Below are positions 35,446-45,600 of a stretch of DNA of 64,000 bases, one piece after another. Within the stretch, counting starts at the first letter, position 1; the number at the start of each line of letters is the position of its first letter. This DNA comes from Hephaestia sp. MAHUQ-44. Lineage in GTDB: Bacteria > Pseudomonadota > Alphaproteobacteria > Sphingomonadales > Sphingomonadaceae. Where the stretch lies: assembly GCF_023806085.1 (NCBI RefSeq), contig NZ_JAMSLX010000002.1:124001-188000 (forward strand), read 5' to 3'. The notes under the pieces were generated by a model. It ran no database searches, was not told the origin of the DNA, and worked only from the letters and a program-made list of their open reading frames with translations. A program made the position numbers and the translations under genes.

Positions 35446-37272
35446 ATGGCCGTCGAAACGCCCCTCGATCGGTTCAAGGCGGTGCTTGGCGGCACGGCAC
35501 GGGCACTGTCGGGTGAGCCCGAACTGGAGCTTGCCTTCACCGCCGACGCGCCGTCGCAGCACGGGCATCACGTCAAGGTGCCGATGCCCGCGCGTGCGCT
35601 GCCGCCCGATCAGGTTGCCGAGGCGCGCGGCTTTGCCGATCAGTTCGCGCTTCGGATGCGGCTCCACGACAGCGCGATGCACCTGCGCAGCGCGCCGACC
35701 GAGGCGGTGGCGCGCGCGGTGTATGACGCCGTGGAGAATGCGCGTGTCGAGGCGCTGGGCTCGCGCGGCTATCAGGGCATCGCCGACAATCTGGAGACGG
35801 CACTCGCGCTGAAGCTGCGGTCGGACCCGATCGCGCGCGCGCGGACCCGCGACGAAGTGCCGCTGTCGACCGCGCTCGGGCTGATGGTGCGCGAGCGGCT
35901 GACCGGCCAGCCTGCGCCCGCGTCGGTAGCACCCGGCATGGCGCTGATCCGCGACTGGATCGAGGACAGGGTTGGCGCCGATCTCGACGCGTTGGGGCTT
36001 GCGATCGACGATCAGCTCGCGTTCGCCAATCTCTCGAAGAAGTTGTTGCGCGACCTCGACCTCACCGACGGCGAGGTGCTGCCCGACCAGGAGGATGACG
36101 GCGGCAGCGACGACGAAGGCGAGGAAGACGAAGGCGCCGACGAGGGCGACGAGGGCGAGGATGCCGGCGAGCAAGGCGACGGCGATGTCGAGGCCCGCGG
36201 CGAACCGCAGGATGCGGACGATCAGGACGGCGAGAGCAGCTTCGACGAAGAATCGCTCGACGATGCCGAGGGTGAGGCCGGCGACGATGGCGACGAAGGG
36301 ATGCTCCCGGTTCGTCCCAACCGGCCGTTCTCCGATCTCGCGCCGAGCTTCGACTACAAGATGTGGACGACGCGGTTCGACGAGGTGATCGCCGCGTCGG
36401 AATTGTGCGATGCCGAGGAATTGCAGCGGCTGCGCGCCTATCTCGACCAGCAACTCGCGCATCTCCAATCGGCGGTGTCGAAGCTCGCCAACCGGCTCCA
36501 GCGGCGGCTGATGGCGCAGCAATCGCGGGCATGGGATTTCGATCAGGAAGAAGGCCTGCTCGATGCCGCGCGGCTGGCGCGTGTCGTCGTCAACCCGACG
36601 CAATCGCTGAGCTACAAGATCGAGCGCGATACCGAATTTCGCGATACGGTGGTGACGTTGCTGATCGACAATTCGGGGTCGATGCGCGGGCGACCGATCG
36701 GGATTGCCGCGATTTCGGCCGACATTCTGGCGCGCACGCTCGAACGCTGCGGGGTCAAGACCGAGATTCTCGGCTTTACAACGCGGGCATGGAAGGGCGG
36801 GCAAAGCCGCGAGGCGTGGCTCGCGGCGGGACGGCCGCCGCATCCCGGCCGCCTCAACGACCTGCGCCACATCGTCTACAAACAGGCCGACGAGCCGTGG
36901 CGGCGCGCGCGCACCAGCCTGGGGCTGATGATGCGCGAGGGGCTGCTCAAGGAGAATATCGACGGCGAGGCGCTGCTGTGGGCGCACAGCCGCCTGATCG
37001 CCCGGCCCGAGGAGCGCAAGATCCTGATGGTGATCTCGGACGGCGCGCCGGTCGACGATTCGACGCTGTCGGTCAATTCGGGAAGCTATCTCGAAAAGCA
37101 TCTGCGGCAGGTGATCGGCTGGATCGAAACGCGCTCGCCGGTCGAGCTGACCGCGATCGGGATCGGCCACGACGTGACACGCTATTACGCGCGCGCGGTG
37201 ACGATCATGGACGCCGAGCAACTCGGCGGTACGATCATCGAGCAACTCGCCGCCTTGTTCGACAAGGAATGA
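35446..37272 (+). CDS. cobT: Cobaltochelatase subunit CobT
   Basis: 608 residues. An N-terminal CobT domain (~1-205), a strongly acidic Asp/Glu/Gly linker (~210-290), and a C-terminal VWA domain with MIDAS motif [15 protein letters not shown] and [12 protein letters not shown]. Organisation equals the CobT family. It binds CobS rings and couples ATP hydrolysis to the CobN chelatase. The ORF on the opposite strand here is only a composition shadow. Confidence 0.95.
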   Translation: MAVETPLDRFKAVLGGTARALSGEPELELAFTADAPSQHGHHVKVPMPARALPPDQVAEARGFADQFALRMRLHDSAMHLRSAPTEAVARAVYDAVENARVEALGSRGYQGIADNLETALALKLRSDPIARARTRDEVPLSTALGLMVRERLTGQPAPASVAPGMALIRDWIEDRVGADLDALGLAIDDQLAFANLSKKLLRDLDLTDGEVLPDQEDDGGSDDEGEEDEGADEGDEGEDAGEQGDGDVEARGEPQDADDQDGESSFDEESLDDAEGEAGDDGDEGMLPVRPNRPFSDLAPSFDYKMWTTRFDEVIAASELCDAEELQRLRAYLDQQLAHLQSAVSKLANRLQRRLMAQQSRAWDFDQEEGLLDAARLARVVVNPTQSLSYKIERDTEFRDTVVTLLIDNSGSMRGRPIGIAAISADILARTLERCGVKTEILGFTTRAWKGGQSREAWLAAGRPPHPGRLNDLRHIVYKQADEPWRRARTSLGLMMREGLLKENIDGEALLWAHSRLIARPEERKILMVISDGAPVDDSTLSVNSGSYLEKHLRQVIGWIETRSPVELTAIGIGHDVTRYYARAVTIMDAEQLGGTIIEQLAALFDKE

Positions 37273-37279
37273 CAGGGGA

Positions 37280-37549
37280 ATGACGGCGCGGGCGATCGCG
37301 GTGCCCCCCGGCGGGTTTCGCGGCCCCGTCAAGCGGTCGGTGACCATCGCGGGGCACCAGACCTCGATCAGCCTCGAACCGCTTTTCTGGGCCGCGCTCG
37401 AACAGGCCGCGGCGGCGCGGGCGCTGCCGCTCAACGCGCTGATCGCCGAGATCGATGCGCAGCGCATCGTTGCCGACGATCCGCCCAACCTCGCCAGCGC
37501 CTTACGCACCTGGCTATTTTCGCTCAATATTGAGAATTGTTCTCAATAG
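37280..37549 (+). CDS. Ribbon-helix-helix domain protein
   Basis: 89 residues: KRSVTIAGHQTSISLEPLFW, AALEQAAAARALPLNALIAE and 'NLASALRTWLF' match the RHH_4 family (strand then two helices). Such small proteins may bind DNA as dimers. Starts 7 nt after cobT. Its 3' end overlaps the Fur box of the downstream TonB gene, so transcription through cobST ends in the control region of iron uptake. Targets unknown. Confidence 0.88.
   Translation: MTARAIAVPPGGFRGPVKRSVTIAGHQTSISLEPLFWAALEQAAAARALPLNALIAEIDAQRIVADDPPNLASALRTWLFSLNIENCSQ
37529..37547 (+). promoter_or_regulatory. Fur box
   Basis: ATTGAGAA-TTG-TTCTCAAT is a perfect inverted repeat matching the Fur operator pattern. It lies 5 bp before a -35 element and about 70 bp before the siderophore-receptor start, so iron-replete Fur should repress that operon. 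Confidence 0.8.
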
Positions 37550-37551
37550 CG

Positions 37552-37580
37552 TTGACACTGCGACCGACTCGCAATAGCAG
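37552..37580 (+). promoter_or_regulatory. Promoter of the iron-uptake operon
   Basis: TTGACA (37552-37557), 17-nt spacer, TAGCAG (37575-37580); a full -35 and a weak -10. Adjacent to the Fur box. Confidence 0.6.
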
Positions 37581-37618
37581 GCCCCTCGATCACATATATC
37601 GAAAAGGGGACACCAAAA

Positions 37619-40087
37619 GTGACGTCGTCAGCAACTGCCCGCGCACGCTCCACCGCCACGCCGACCTTCATTGCCTTGAGCTGTGTCGGCGCGTTTGCGT
37701 GCGGGCCGGCTTATGCCGCCGATCATGCGGCCGACGCTTATGGCGATGCCGAACCGCAGGTGCGCACCGACAGCCAGACGCGCGACGACATCCTCGTCAA
37801 TGGCGAACGCCAGCGCGGCGCGAAGGACGTTGCCACGCCGGTCAACACCCCACGCTCGGTGGTCGTGCTGAGCGACGACGTGATCCAGCAGACCGGCTCG
37901 ACGACGCTTCAGGACGCATTGCGCACGGTGCCCGGCATCACCTTCGGCGCGGCCGAGGGCGGCAATCCGATCGGCGACCGTCCCTTCATCCGGGGTTTCG
38001 ACAGCCAGGGATCGACCTTCGTCGACGGCGTGCGCGATTTCTCGGCGCAGAGCCGCGAGGTGTTCGCGATCGATCAGGTCCAGATCGTGCGCGGTTCGGA
38101 TTCGACGCTGGGCGGGCGCGGTTCGGCCGGCGGCTCGATCAACATCGTCTCGAAGCTGCCGATCAACGATAATGTCGCGCGCGCCGCGCTCAGCTATGGC
38201 AGCGACGATTACAAACGCATCACGGTGGACGTGAACGGCAAGCTGTCGGACACCGTTGCCGCACGCCTCCAGGGCATGTGGCACGATCAGGACGTTGCCG
38301 GGCGCGACGCGCTCTATCAGCGCCGCTGGGGCGTCGCACCGTCGGTAACGGTCGGTATCGGTACCCCGACCAAGCTGACCGCGAGCTATTATTATCTCGA
38401 GACCCACGAACTGCCTGACACCGGCATTCCGTACCTCTACAACCTCGCCAACGCGCCGCTGGGCGAGAATTTCGTCGAACCGGCGATCGGCGATGTCACC
38501 ACGATCGCGGGCACGACCGGCCATGTCGATCGCAGCGCCTTTTACGGCCTGAAATCGCGCGACTTCCGCGACACCACGACGCATCAGGCGACGTTGCGTG
38601 TCGAGCATGATTTCGGCGGCGTCACGCTGCGCAACACCGCCCGCTACACGCACAACGCCCAAGCCTATATCTACACCCAGCCCGACGATCAGCAGGGCAA
38701 TGTCTTCGGCACCAACCCGGCCGCGCCGGCGACCGCGGGCGGCATGGTGTGGCGCCGCGCGAACACGCGCCACGGCTATGCCGATGCGCTGGTCAACCAG
38801 ACCGATCTGTTCGGCACCGCCGACACCGGCGGGGTGAAGCACAGCTTTGCCGTCGGTGCCGAGATGTCGTGGGAGAAGGCGCGCCGCGGCACCTATGTGC
38901 TGGCGACCGGTTCAACCAGTTCGCCGCGCTGCACCACGGCCGCGCTCGATCGCTTCAACTGCACGAGCCTGTTCAACCCGAACCCCAACGATCCCTGGGT
39001 CAATTATGCCAGCGATACGTCCACGGCAACGGCGCCGATCGAGAAGGGGGCGACCAGCACCGAGATCCAGAACGAGGCCAGCACCAAGGCTGTCTATGCG
39101 TTCGATTCGATCACGCTGGCCGAGGCGCTGATCCTCAACCTCGGGGTGCGGTACGATCATTTCAAAACCACGCAGAAGGGCGCTGGCGCCGTGGTGGTGC
39201 CGATCGAGCGTTCGGATAATCTGTTCAACTGGCAGGCGGGCCTCGTCTTCAAGCCGAGCGCGAGCACCAGCCTGTATGCGAGCTACGCCACCTCGGCGAC
39301 GCCGCCCAACAGCCTGTTGGGCGAGGGATCGGAAAGCAACGGGCTGACGCCGGGGCGTGGCGAGACGCTGCTGAGCCCCGACGCGATCAAGGTCACCAAG
39401 AACAAGAGCTATGAAGTCGGCGCCAAGGCCAATCTGTTCGACGGACGCCTCGCGCTGGCGCTGGCGGCGTTCCAGACCGAGACCGACAATGCGCGTACCA
39501 CGGGCCCCGATGGCTTCGTCGAATATATCGGCGAAACCAGGATCCGCGGGGTGGAATTCACCGCCAACGGTACGATCCTGCCCGGCTGGTCGGTGTTCGG
39601 CGGCTATACCTATCTCGATCCGACCATCACCAATGGCGGTTTCACCGCGCTCACCGCGGCGGCTGTCGGCGGTCAGGCGGCCCAGACCGTGCTGGTACCC
39701 TCGACCAGCACCGGTCGTCAGGTATCGAACGTCGCCAGGCATTCGGCGACCTTGTGGACCGATGTCGAATTCGGGCGGTTCAGCATCGGCGGCGGCGCTT
39801 TCTACACGAGTCGCGTGTTCGGCGGTTATCAGGACAACCGTTCGGCGACACAGGATGCCGCCGGCAACGTCACCGTGGTGCCCGCCACCAAGACGATCCT
39901 GCGCTCGGTGCCCGGTTATGTCCGCTTCGATGCCCGCGCCGGGATCAGGCTCACCGACGGGGTCGATCTGAGCGTCAATGTGCAGAATCTGACTAACAAG
40001 ACCTATTTCAATCAGGCGTTCACCGCGCATTATGCCAGCATCGCGCCGGGCCGGTCGGCGTTCGCGACGCTCAACCTGCGTTATTGA
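37619..40087 (+). CDS. TonB-dependent catecholate siderophore receptor (Fiu/PiuA-like)
   Basis: 822 residues, GTG start at 37619 with AAAAGGGGA upstream. Signal peptide ends near GPAYA; a TonB box-like DDILVNG; plug domain with NTPRSVVVLSDDVIQQTGST, 'RTVPGITFGAAEGGNPIGD' and VQIVRGSDSTLGGRGSAGGS; then a 22-strand barrel ending with aromatic LNLRY. The neighbours (Sel1, PiuC, PepSY) identify the PiuA/Fiu group that imports monocatechol-iron and catechol-type antibiotics in other bacteria. Regulated by the Fur box upstream. Confidence 0.94.
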   Translation: MTSSATARARSTATPTFIALSCVGAFACGPAYAADHAADAYGDAEPQVRTDSQTRDDILVNGERQRGAKDVATPVNTPRSVVVLSDDVIQQTGSTTLQDALRTVPGITFGAAEGGNPIGDRPFIRGFDSQGSTFVDGVRDFSAQSREVFAIDQVQIVRGSDSTLGGRGSAGGSINIVSKLPINDNVARAALSYGSDDYKRITVDVNGKLSDTVAARLQGMWHDQDVAGRDALYQRRWGVAPSVTVGIGTPTKLTASYYYLETHELPDTGIPYLYNLANAPLGENFVEPAIGDVTTIAGTTGHVDRSAFYGLKSRDFRDTTTHQATLRVEHDFGGVTLRNTARYTHNAQAYIYTQPDDQQGNVFGTNPAAPATAGGMVWRRANTRHGYADALVNQTDLFGTADTGGVKHSFAVGAEMSWEKARRGTYVLATGSTSSPRCTTAALDRFNCTSLFNPNPNDPWVNYASDTSTATAPIEKGATSTEIQNEASTKAVYAFDSITLAEALILNLGVRYDHFKTTQKGAGAVVVPIERSDNLFNWQAGLVFKPSASTSLYASYATSATPPNSLLGEGSESNGLTPGRGETLLSPDAIKVTKNKSYEVGAKANLFDGRLALALAAFQTETDNARTTGPDGFVEYIGETRIRGVEFTANGTILPGWSVFGGYTYLDPTITNGGFTALTAAAVGGQAAQTVLVPSTSTGRQVSNVARHSATLWTDVEFGRFSIGGGAFYTSRVFGGYQDNRSATQDAAGNVTVVPATKTILRSVPGYVRFDARAGIRLTDGVDLSVNVQNLTNKTYFNQAFTAHYASIAPGRSAFATLNLRY

Positions 40088-40830
40088 TGCGAGCAGCAAT
40101 GATCGATGCGTTGACCGCTGAGGAGATTGCCGAACGGCTCTCGGGTTCGCCCGAGGGCCGTACGGCCTTCATCCGCTCGGCGGCCGAGGCCGGGGTCGCC
40201 GAGGCGCAGGCGATCTACGGCCAGATGCTGCTCGACGGCGTCGAGGTCGCGCTCGATCAGCAGGCGGCGCTCGACTGGTTCCTGAAGGCCGCGGCGCAAC
40301 ATCACGCGATGGCGATCAACATGGTCGGGCGCTGCTACGATCTCGGCTGGGGCACCCCGGTCATGAAGGATCGCGCCGCGGCGTGCTTTCGGATTGCCGC
40401 CGAGATGGGGCTCGATTGGGGCATGTATAATTATGCCACCGCGCTCGCGTTGGGCGAAGGCGTCGATGAGGATAAGGCGGCGGCGTTCGGCTGGCTCGAA
40501 AAGGCTGCCGCGATGGGCAATGCCAAGGCGGTCAATTTCGTCGGCAGCTTCCACGAAGACGGCTGGGTGGTCGCACGCGATATGGCCAAGGCGGCCGAAT
40601 GCTACGCGCGGGCGGCCGAGGGTGGCGATTTTCGCGGTTGTTTCAACCATGCGCGGATGCTTGGGATCGCGGGCGAGGTCGACGAGGCGTTGGTGTGGCT
40701 CGCGCGGGCGGGCGAAACCGCGACGGCCGCGTTCCTCGACAAGGCCGAGGCATGGCTGCGTCGATCCGATGTGCCGGGTTTTGCCGAGCATGGCCCGCTG
40801 ATGCTGCGACGGGGGAAGGCCGCATGTTGA
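40087..40830 (+). CDS. Sel1-repeat protein of piu operon
   Basis: 247 residues from ATG at 40087, overlapping the receptor stop (TGATG). About five Sel1/TPR-like repeats of ~36 residues, e.g. [20 protein letters not shown], 'AAGLDWG'-type turns, [18 protein letters not shown] and [13 protein letters not shown]. This Sel1 gene accompanies piuC in pseudomonads and sphingomonads; its function is unknown, perhaps in folding or regulation of the uptake system. No signal peptide, so probably cytoplasmic. Confidence 0.9.
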   Translation: MRAAMIDALTAEEIAERLSGSPEGRTAFIRSAAEAGVAEAQAIYGQMLLDGVEVALDQQAALDWFLKAAAQHHAMAINMVGRCYDLGWGTPVMKDRAAACFRIAAEMGLDWGMYNYATALALGEGVDEDKAAAFGWLEKAAAMGNAKAVNFVGSFHEDGWVVARDMAKAAECYARAAEGGDFRGCFNHARMLGIAGEVDEALVWLARAGETATAAFLDKAEAWLRRSDVPGFAEHGPLMLRRGKAAC

Positions 40831-41507
40831 TCGCTGTTCCAGATGTCCTGACCGTCGGGCAGGTGCGCGAGATACGCACGCTGATCGATGGCGCCGACTG
40901 GATCGACGGCAACGCCACGTCGGGCACGCAATCGGCGCTCGCCAAGCGCAATCGCCAGCTCCCCGAAGGGTCGGACGCGGCGGTGCGTGCGGGCTCGGCG
41001 ATCCTCGATGCGCTGGCGGCGACGCCGTTGTTCGTCGCGGCCGCGCTGCCGCTCAAGGTCTTCCCGCCGCTGTTCAACCGCTATGAAGGCGGCGAGGCAT
41101 TCGGCACGCATGTCGACGGGGCGGTGCGGATCAAGCGCGGCAGCGATTTTCGTATCCGCAGCGATCTGTCCGCGACGCTCTTTCTCGAAGACCCCGACGC
41201 TTATGACGGCGGCGAACTGGTGATTGACGATCTGTTCGGCGAGCAGCGCGTCAAGCTGCCGGCGGGGCATATGGTGCTCTATCCCGCGTCGAGCCTGCAC
41301 CATGTCGAGCCGGTGACGCGGGGCTGCCGTACCGCGGCGTTCTTCTGGATTCAGTCGATGGTGCGCGACGATGGCGCGCGGCGCACGCTGTTCGAGCTCG
41401 ATTCCGGTGTGCAGGCCGCCGCCGCCGCGATGGGGCAGGGCGATCCGGCGGTAATCCGGCTGACCGGCGTTTATCACAACCTTCTCCGCCGCTGGGCGGA
41501 ATGTTGA
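40824..41507 (+). CDS. piuC: PiuC-like Fe(II)/2-oxoglutarate hydroxylase
   Basis: 227 residues from ATG at 40824, overlapping Sel1 by 7 nt. The iron ligands are visible as His96-x-Asp98 in FGTHVDGAV and a His near 159-160 in [11 protein letters not shown], with Arg169-type 2-oxoglutarate contact. Opening [18 protein letters not shown] and [13 protein letters not shown] match PKHD-type PiuC. The family is Fur-regulated and modifies an unknown siderophore-related target. Confidence 0.93.
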   Translation: MLIAVPDVLTVGQVREIRTLIDGADWIDGNATSGTQSALAKRNRQLPEGSDAAVRAGSAILDALAATPLFVAAALPLKVFPPLFNRYEGGEAFGTHVDGAVRIKRGSDFRIRSDLSATLFLEDPDAYDGGELVIDDLFGEQRVKLPAGHMVLYPASSLHHVEPVTRGCRTAAFFWIQSMVRDDGARRTLFELDSGVQAAAAAMGQGDPAVIRLTGVYHNLLRRWAEC

Positions 41508-41515
41508 GGGGACCA

Positions 41516-42610
41516 ATGAAAAAACCAGCATGGCGCCGCACCTGGTTTCAGGTGCACAAATGGATCGGCCTGATCCTCGCGATCCTGATCATCCCGATCT
41601 GCCTCACCGGCTCGGCGCTGGTCTGGAAGGGCGCGACCGACCGGATCGCCAATCCGCAGCGCTATGCGACCAGCGGCGCGACCATGTTGCCCGCCGAACG
41701 CTATGCCACGGCAGCGCAGGACGTACTCGCGGAGGGCGAACGCATCACCGGCATCACCATGCCCGAAGGCAGTGGGCCGGTGATGGTCACGGCATCGCTG
41801 GCGAGCAAGGGCCCGCCGCGTGGCCGGCCGGTACGCAAGATGATCTATCTCGATCCACCGACCGCGACCGTGCTCGATACCGCGCGCAGCGACACCGGCG
41901 TGCTGCGCGTGCTCCACGTCCTCCACGGCACGTTGATGGTGCCCGGGTTCGGCCGCAAGCTGGTCGGCTGGGTGGGCGTCATCATGATGGTCTCGGCCTT
42001 CACGGGCATCTGGCTGTGGTGGCCGATGGTGGGGCGGTGGAGCAAGGGCTTGCGCTGGCGGCGCCATGCCAATCTGGACACCAATCTGCATCACATGGCG
42101 GGCTTCTGGATTTCGATACCCTTGTTCGTGCTGTCGTTGACCGGTGCGTGGATTTCCTTCCCGGCCTTCTTCGGCGCGCTGACAGGGGCGGAGCCGCGCA
42201 GCGGTCCGCCGGGACGCGCGGCGGCGCCGGCGGCGATCGATCCGCAAAGCAGCCTTGCTGAAGCGATCGCGGTTGCCGGCGCGCGCGTGCCGGGCGCAGT
42301 ACGAGACGTGCGCTGGCCGACTGGCTCCGAGGCGCGCTGGACGGTGATGATCGGGACGAAGGAAGTCGCCGTCGACGATGCGAGCGGCGCGGTGGCGAAG
42401 GTTTCGACCCCGCGACCACGTGGCGGATCGGGCGTTGCGGGGTGGATGCGGCGCATCCATGACGGCACCGGTACCGGCATGGTGTGGCAGGTGATCATCT
42501 TCCTCGGCGGCTTGCTGCCAGCCGGGCTGGCGGTGACCGGCATCATCATGTGGTGGCGTGCCCGCACGTGGCGTGCCCGGCTTGCTGCCAAGCGTAACGC
42601 GATCGCCTGA
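41516..42610 (+). CDS. PepSY-associated membrane protein (PiuB-like)
   Basis: 364 residues from ATG at 41516 (GAGGGG upstream). Four membrane helices (about 15-37, 145-165, 195-215, 335-358) enclose periplasmic PepSY-type regions; motifs WFQVHKWIGLILAILIIP, 'LHVLHGTLMVPGFGRKLVGW', NLHHMAGFWISIPLFVLSL with conserved histidines that may bind haem. PepSY_TM proteins act as iron-siderophore reductases in related operons. Final gene of the Fur-controlled unit. Confidence 0.92.
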   Translation: MKKPAWRRTWFQVHKWIGLILAILIIPICLTGSALVWKGATDRIANPQRYATSGATMLPAERYATAAQDVLAEGERITGITMPEGSGPVMVTASLASKGPPRGRPVRKMIYLDPPTATVLDTARSDTGVLRVLHVLHGTLMVPGFGRKLVGWVGVIMMVSAFTGIWLWWPMVGRWSKGLRWRRHANLDTNLHHMAGFWISIPLFVLSLTGAWISFPAFFGALTGAEPRSGPPGRAAAPAAIDPQSSLAEAIAVAGARVPGAVRDVRWPTGSEARWTVMIGTKEVAVDDASGAVAKVSTPRPRGGSGVAGWMRRIHDGTGTGMVWQVIIFLGGLLPAGLAVTGIIMWWRARTWRARLAAKRNAIA

Positions 42611-42620
42611 TACCGTTGAC

Positions 42621-42650
42621 GGGTCGGCCGGATAATGAACCGGCCGACCC
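42621..42650. terminator. Bidirectional hairpin terminator
   Basis: GGGTCGGCCGG-ATAATGAA-CCGGCCGACCC, an 11-bp perfect stem between the convergent PepSY and gdhZ stops; a further ACG/CGT pairing extends it with one bulged base. It has no long T-run. Confidence 0.8.
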
Positions 42651-42652
42651 CG

Positions 42653-45600
42653 TTATCGACTGAGCAGCACCCGCGCCTGGCCCGCGATCTGCGCGAGCAT
42701 TGCGGCATTGGGGCTGGGTGCCCGTCTCGCACGCGCGACGAGCCGCTTGAACTGATCGATCCGTGCCCGGTTCTCAACCAGCCAGTCATCGACCAGCTTC
42801 TGCGGATCGAGCCCCTCGGTGCGGCCGAGAAATTCGAGCCGTATCTGCTGGAAGTCGCGGGCAAGCCCCGCGAGCAGCAACCGTTCCCACGGATCGCCCG
42901 AGGTGATCCTTGTGGCGTTGGCCTGCGCCCAATCGAGCCCGAGTTCGTGCCCGAGGCTGGTGAAGGCGCGCGTGAGCACGACCTCGTCGATACGGAGTTG
43001 TTCGCCGAGATCGGCCAGCCCGACCGCGCCGTCGAGTTCGTAGAGCCGCACCACCTTGAGCACGAGCTTGCGCGGCGCGCCTTCGGCTTCGAGCGTCTCG
43101 ACGATCCGGTTCGATTGTGCCTTCACCTCGTCGAGCAGCAGCGATTTGGTCTGGCGGCCGAGCTGCGCAATGCCGGGTTTGATCCGATCGACGATCGGCT
43201 GCGGCAGTGAGCCGGGCGGGCAGATGCGCAGCAAGTCCGCGATTTGCGAGCGCACCGCGACCGCAACTTCGTCGAACAACGCGATCCGCGCGCGTTCCGG
43301 CATCTCGGCGGTTTCGATTTCGGCCCACAAGGCGGGGAGGTCGAACAGCCGCTCGGCCGCGACGAACATCGCCGCGATGTCGAGCGTCGAGGCGCCTTCC
43401 TCCTCGGCGAGTTCGAGCGGATGGAGTACGCCGAGTCGATTGACGATGCGGTTGGCAAGCTTGGTCGCGACGATTTCGGCGCGCAGCCGGTGCGCGTTGA
43501 TCGCGGTCGCGAATTTCTTGCGCATCGCCGGAGGGAAGGCGGCGTGCAGGTCGCGCTTCAGCTCGTCCGACCGGGCGAGTTCGCCGCGTTCGATCGCGTC
43601 CTGAAGCGCGAGCTTGGCCGTCGCGATCAGCACCGCCAGTTCGGGCCGGGTGAGCCCGCGCCCCTCTTGTGCGCGGCGCAGCAGGTCGTCGTTCGACGCC
43701 AACCCTTCGACCGTGCGGTCGAGCCGCCCGGCGGTTTCGAAGATTTCGATCGCGCGGACGTAGCTCGGCAACGACAGCGCACCGTCATTTTCCATGATCG
43801 ACAGCGCCAGCGTTTGCAGGCGGTTATCCTCGAGTACCAGTCGGGCCACGTCGTCGGTCATGTCGGCGAGGAGTTGGTTGCGCTTGGGAAGCGCGAGCCG
43901 CCCTTCGATCACCTCGCGATTGAGCGCGATCTTGATGTTGACCTCGTTGTCCGAGCAATCGACCCCGGCCGAATTGTCGATGAAGTCGGTGTTGATCCGG
44001 CCACCGCGCTCGGCGAACGCGATCCGTCCCGCCTGCGTCACGCCCAGGTTGGCGCCTTCGCCGATCACCGCGGCGCGCACGTCTTCGCCGTTGACGCGCA
44101 GCCGATCATTGGCGGGGTCGCCAACATCGATGTGCGGCTCGGCGGCGGCCTTCACATAGGTGCCGATCCCGCCGAACCAGATCAGATCGACCGGTGCCTT
44201 GAGGATCGCCGAGATCAGCGCGGTGGGCTCAAGCTCGGTCGCCTCGATGGCAAGCAGGGCGCGGACCTGCGGCGACAGTTTGATCACCTTGTCCTGCCGC
44301 GAGAAAACCCCGCCGCCCTTCGAGATCAGCGACTTGTCATAATCGCCCCAGCTCGATCGCGGCAGATCGAACAGCCGCTTGCGCTCGGCCCAACTCGTCG
44401 CCGGATCGGGATCGGGATCGAGGAAGATGTGACGATGATCGAACGCGGCGTTGAGGCGGATCGCTTTCGACAGCAACATGCCGTTCCCGAACACGTCGCC
44501 CGACATGTCGCCACAACCGACGACCGAGATCGGGTCGACCTGCACATCGACGCCGCGTTCGGCGAAGTGGCGCTGGACCGAAATCCAGCCGCCGCGTGCG
44601 GTGATCGCCATGCCCTTGTGGTCATAACCATGGCTGCCGCCGCTGGCGAAGGCATCGCCCAGCCAAAAATTGTGCTCGGCGGCGATCGCATTGGCGATGT
44701 CGGAGAATTTGGCGGTGCCCTTGTCGGCGGCGACGACGAAATAGGGATCGTCCCCGTCATGGATGACGACATGCGCGGGATGCACGACATCGCCCTCGAC
44801 GATATTGTCGGTGATCGAGAGCAGCGCGCGAATGAAGATCCGATAGCTTTCGGTGCCCTCGGCCAACCAGGCATCACGATCGCTGGGGGCGGGGAGGCGC
44901 TTGGGGTAGAAACCGCCTTTCGCGCCGGTCGGCACGATCACCGCGTTCTTGACGCGCTGCGCCTTCATCAGCCCGAGAATCTCGGTCCGGAAATCGTCGC
45001 GCCGATCGGACCAGCGCAGCCCGCCGCGCGCGACGGGGCCGGCACGCAGATGGATGCCCTCGATGCGCGGCGAATAGACGAAGATTTCGCGCCACGGCAC
45101 CGGCGCGGGCAGCCCCGGCACCAGCGACGAATCGAGCTTGAAGGCGAGCGCTTCTTCCCCCGATGGCGCGAACGCGTTGGTGCGCAGCATGGCGACGACG
45201 ACGCCGCGCAACGCGCGCAGGATGCGATCGTCGTCGATCGCCGACACCGCATCGAGCCCGCGATCGATCGCCTTGTGCGCGGCGTCGATCGCGGCGCCGC
45301 GATCGGTCTTCCGGTCGGGATCGTGCGCGGCCTCGAACTGTTCGATCAGCGCCGATGCCACGTTGGGCGCGCGGCGCAACGCATCGACCACGGTGGCAAG
45401 ACCATAGCTCAGCCCCGCCTGCCGCAAATAGCGGAACCAGGCGCGGAACAGCACCACCGAGGCGGGCTTCATCCCGTTTTCGACGATCAGCCGGTTGAAC
45501 GCATCGTCCTCGGCATGGCCTTCGAGTACCGCTGCCATCGCGCCTTCGAGGATGCTGGTGTCGCCCGCGCACAGATCGGCATCGGCGACGCTCGCCGAGG

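Noticed and set aside
36062..36532. Arginine-rich frames opposite the acidic linker of CobT
   Set aside because: They are the reverse complement of Asp/Glu codons (GAC/GAG read as GTC/CTC or shifted CGT/CGC) and carry no motif.
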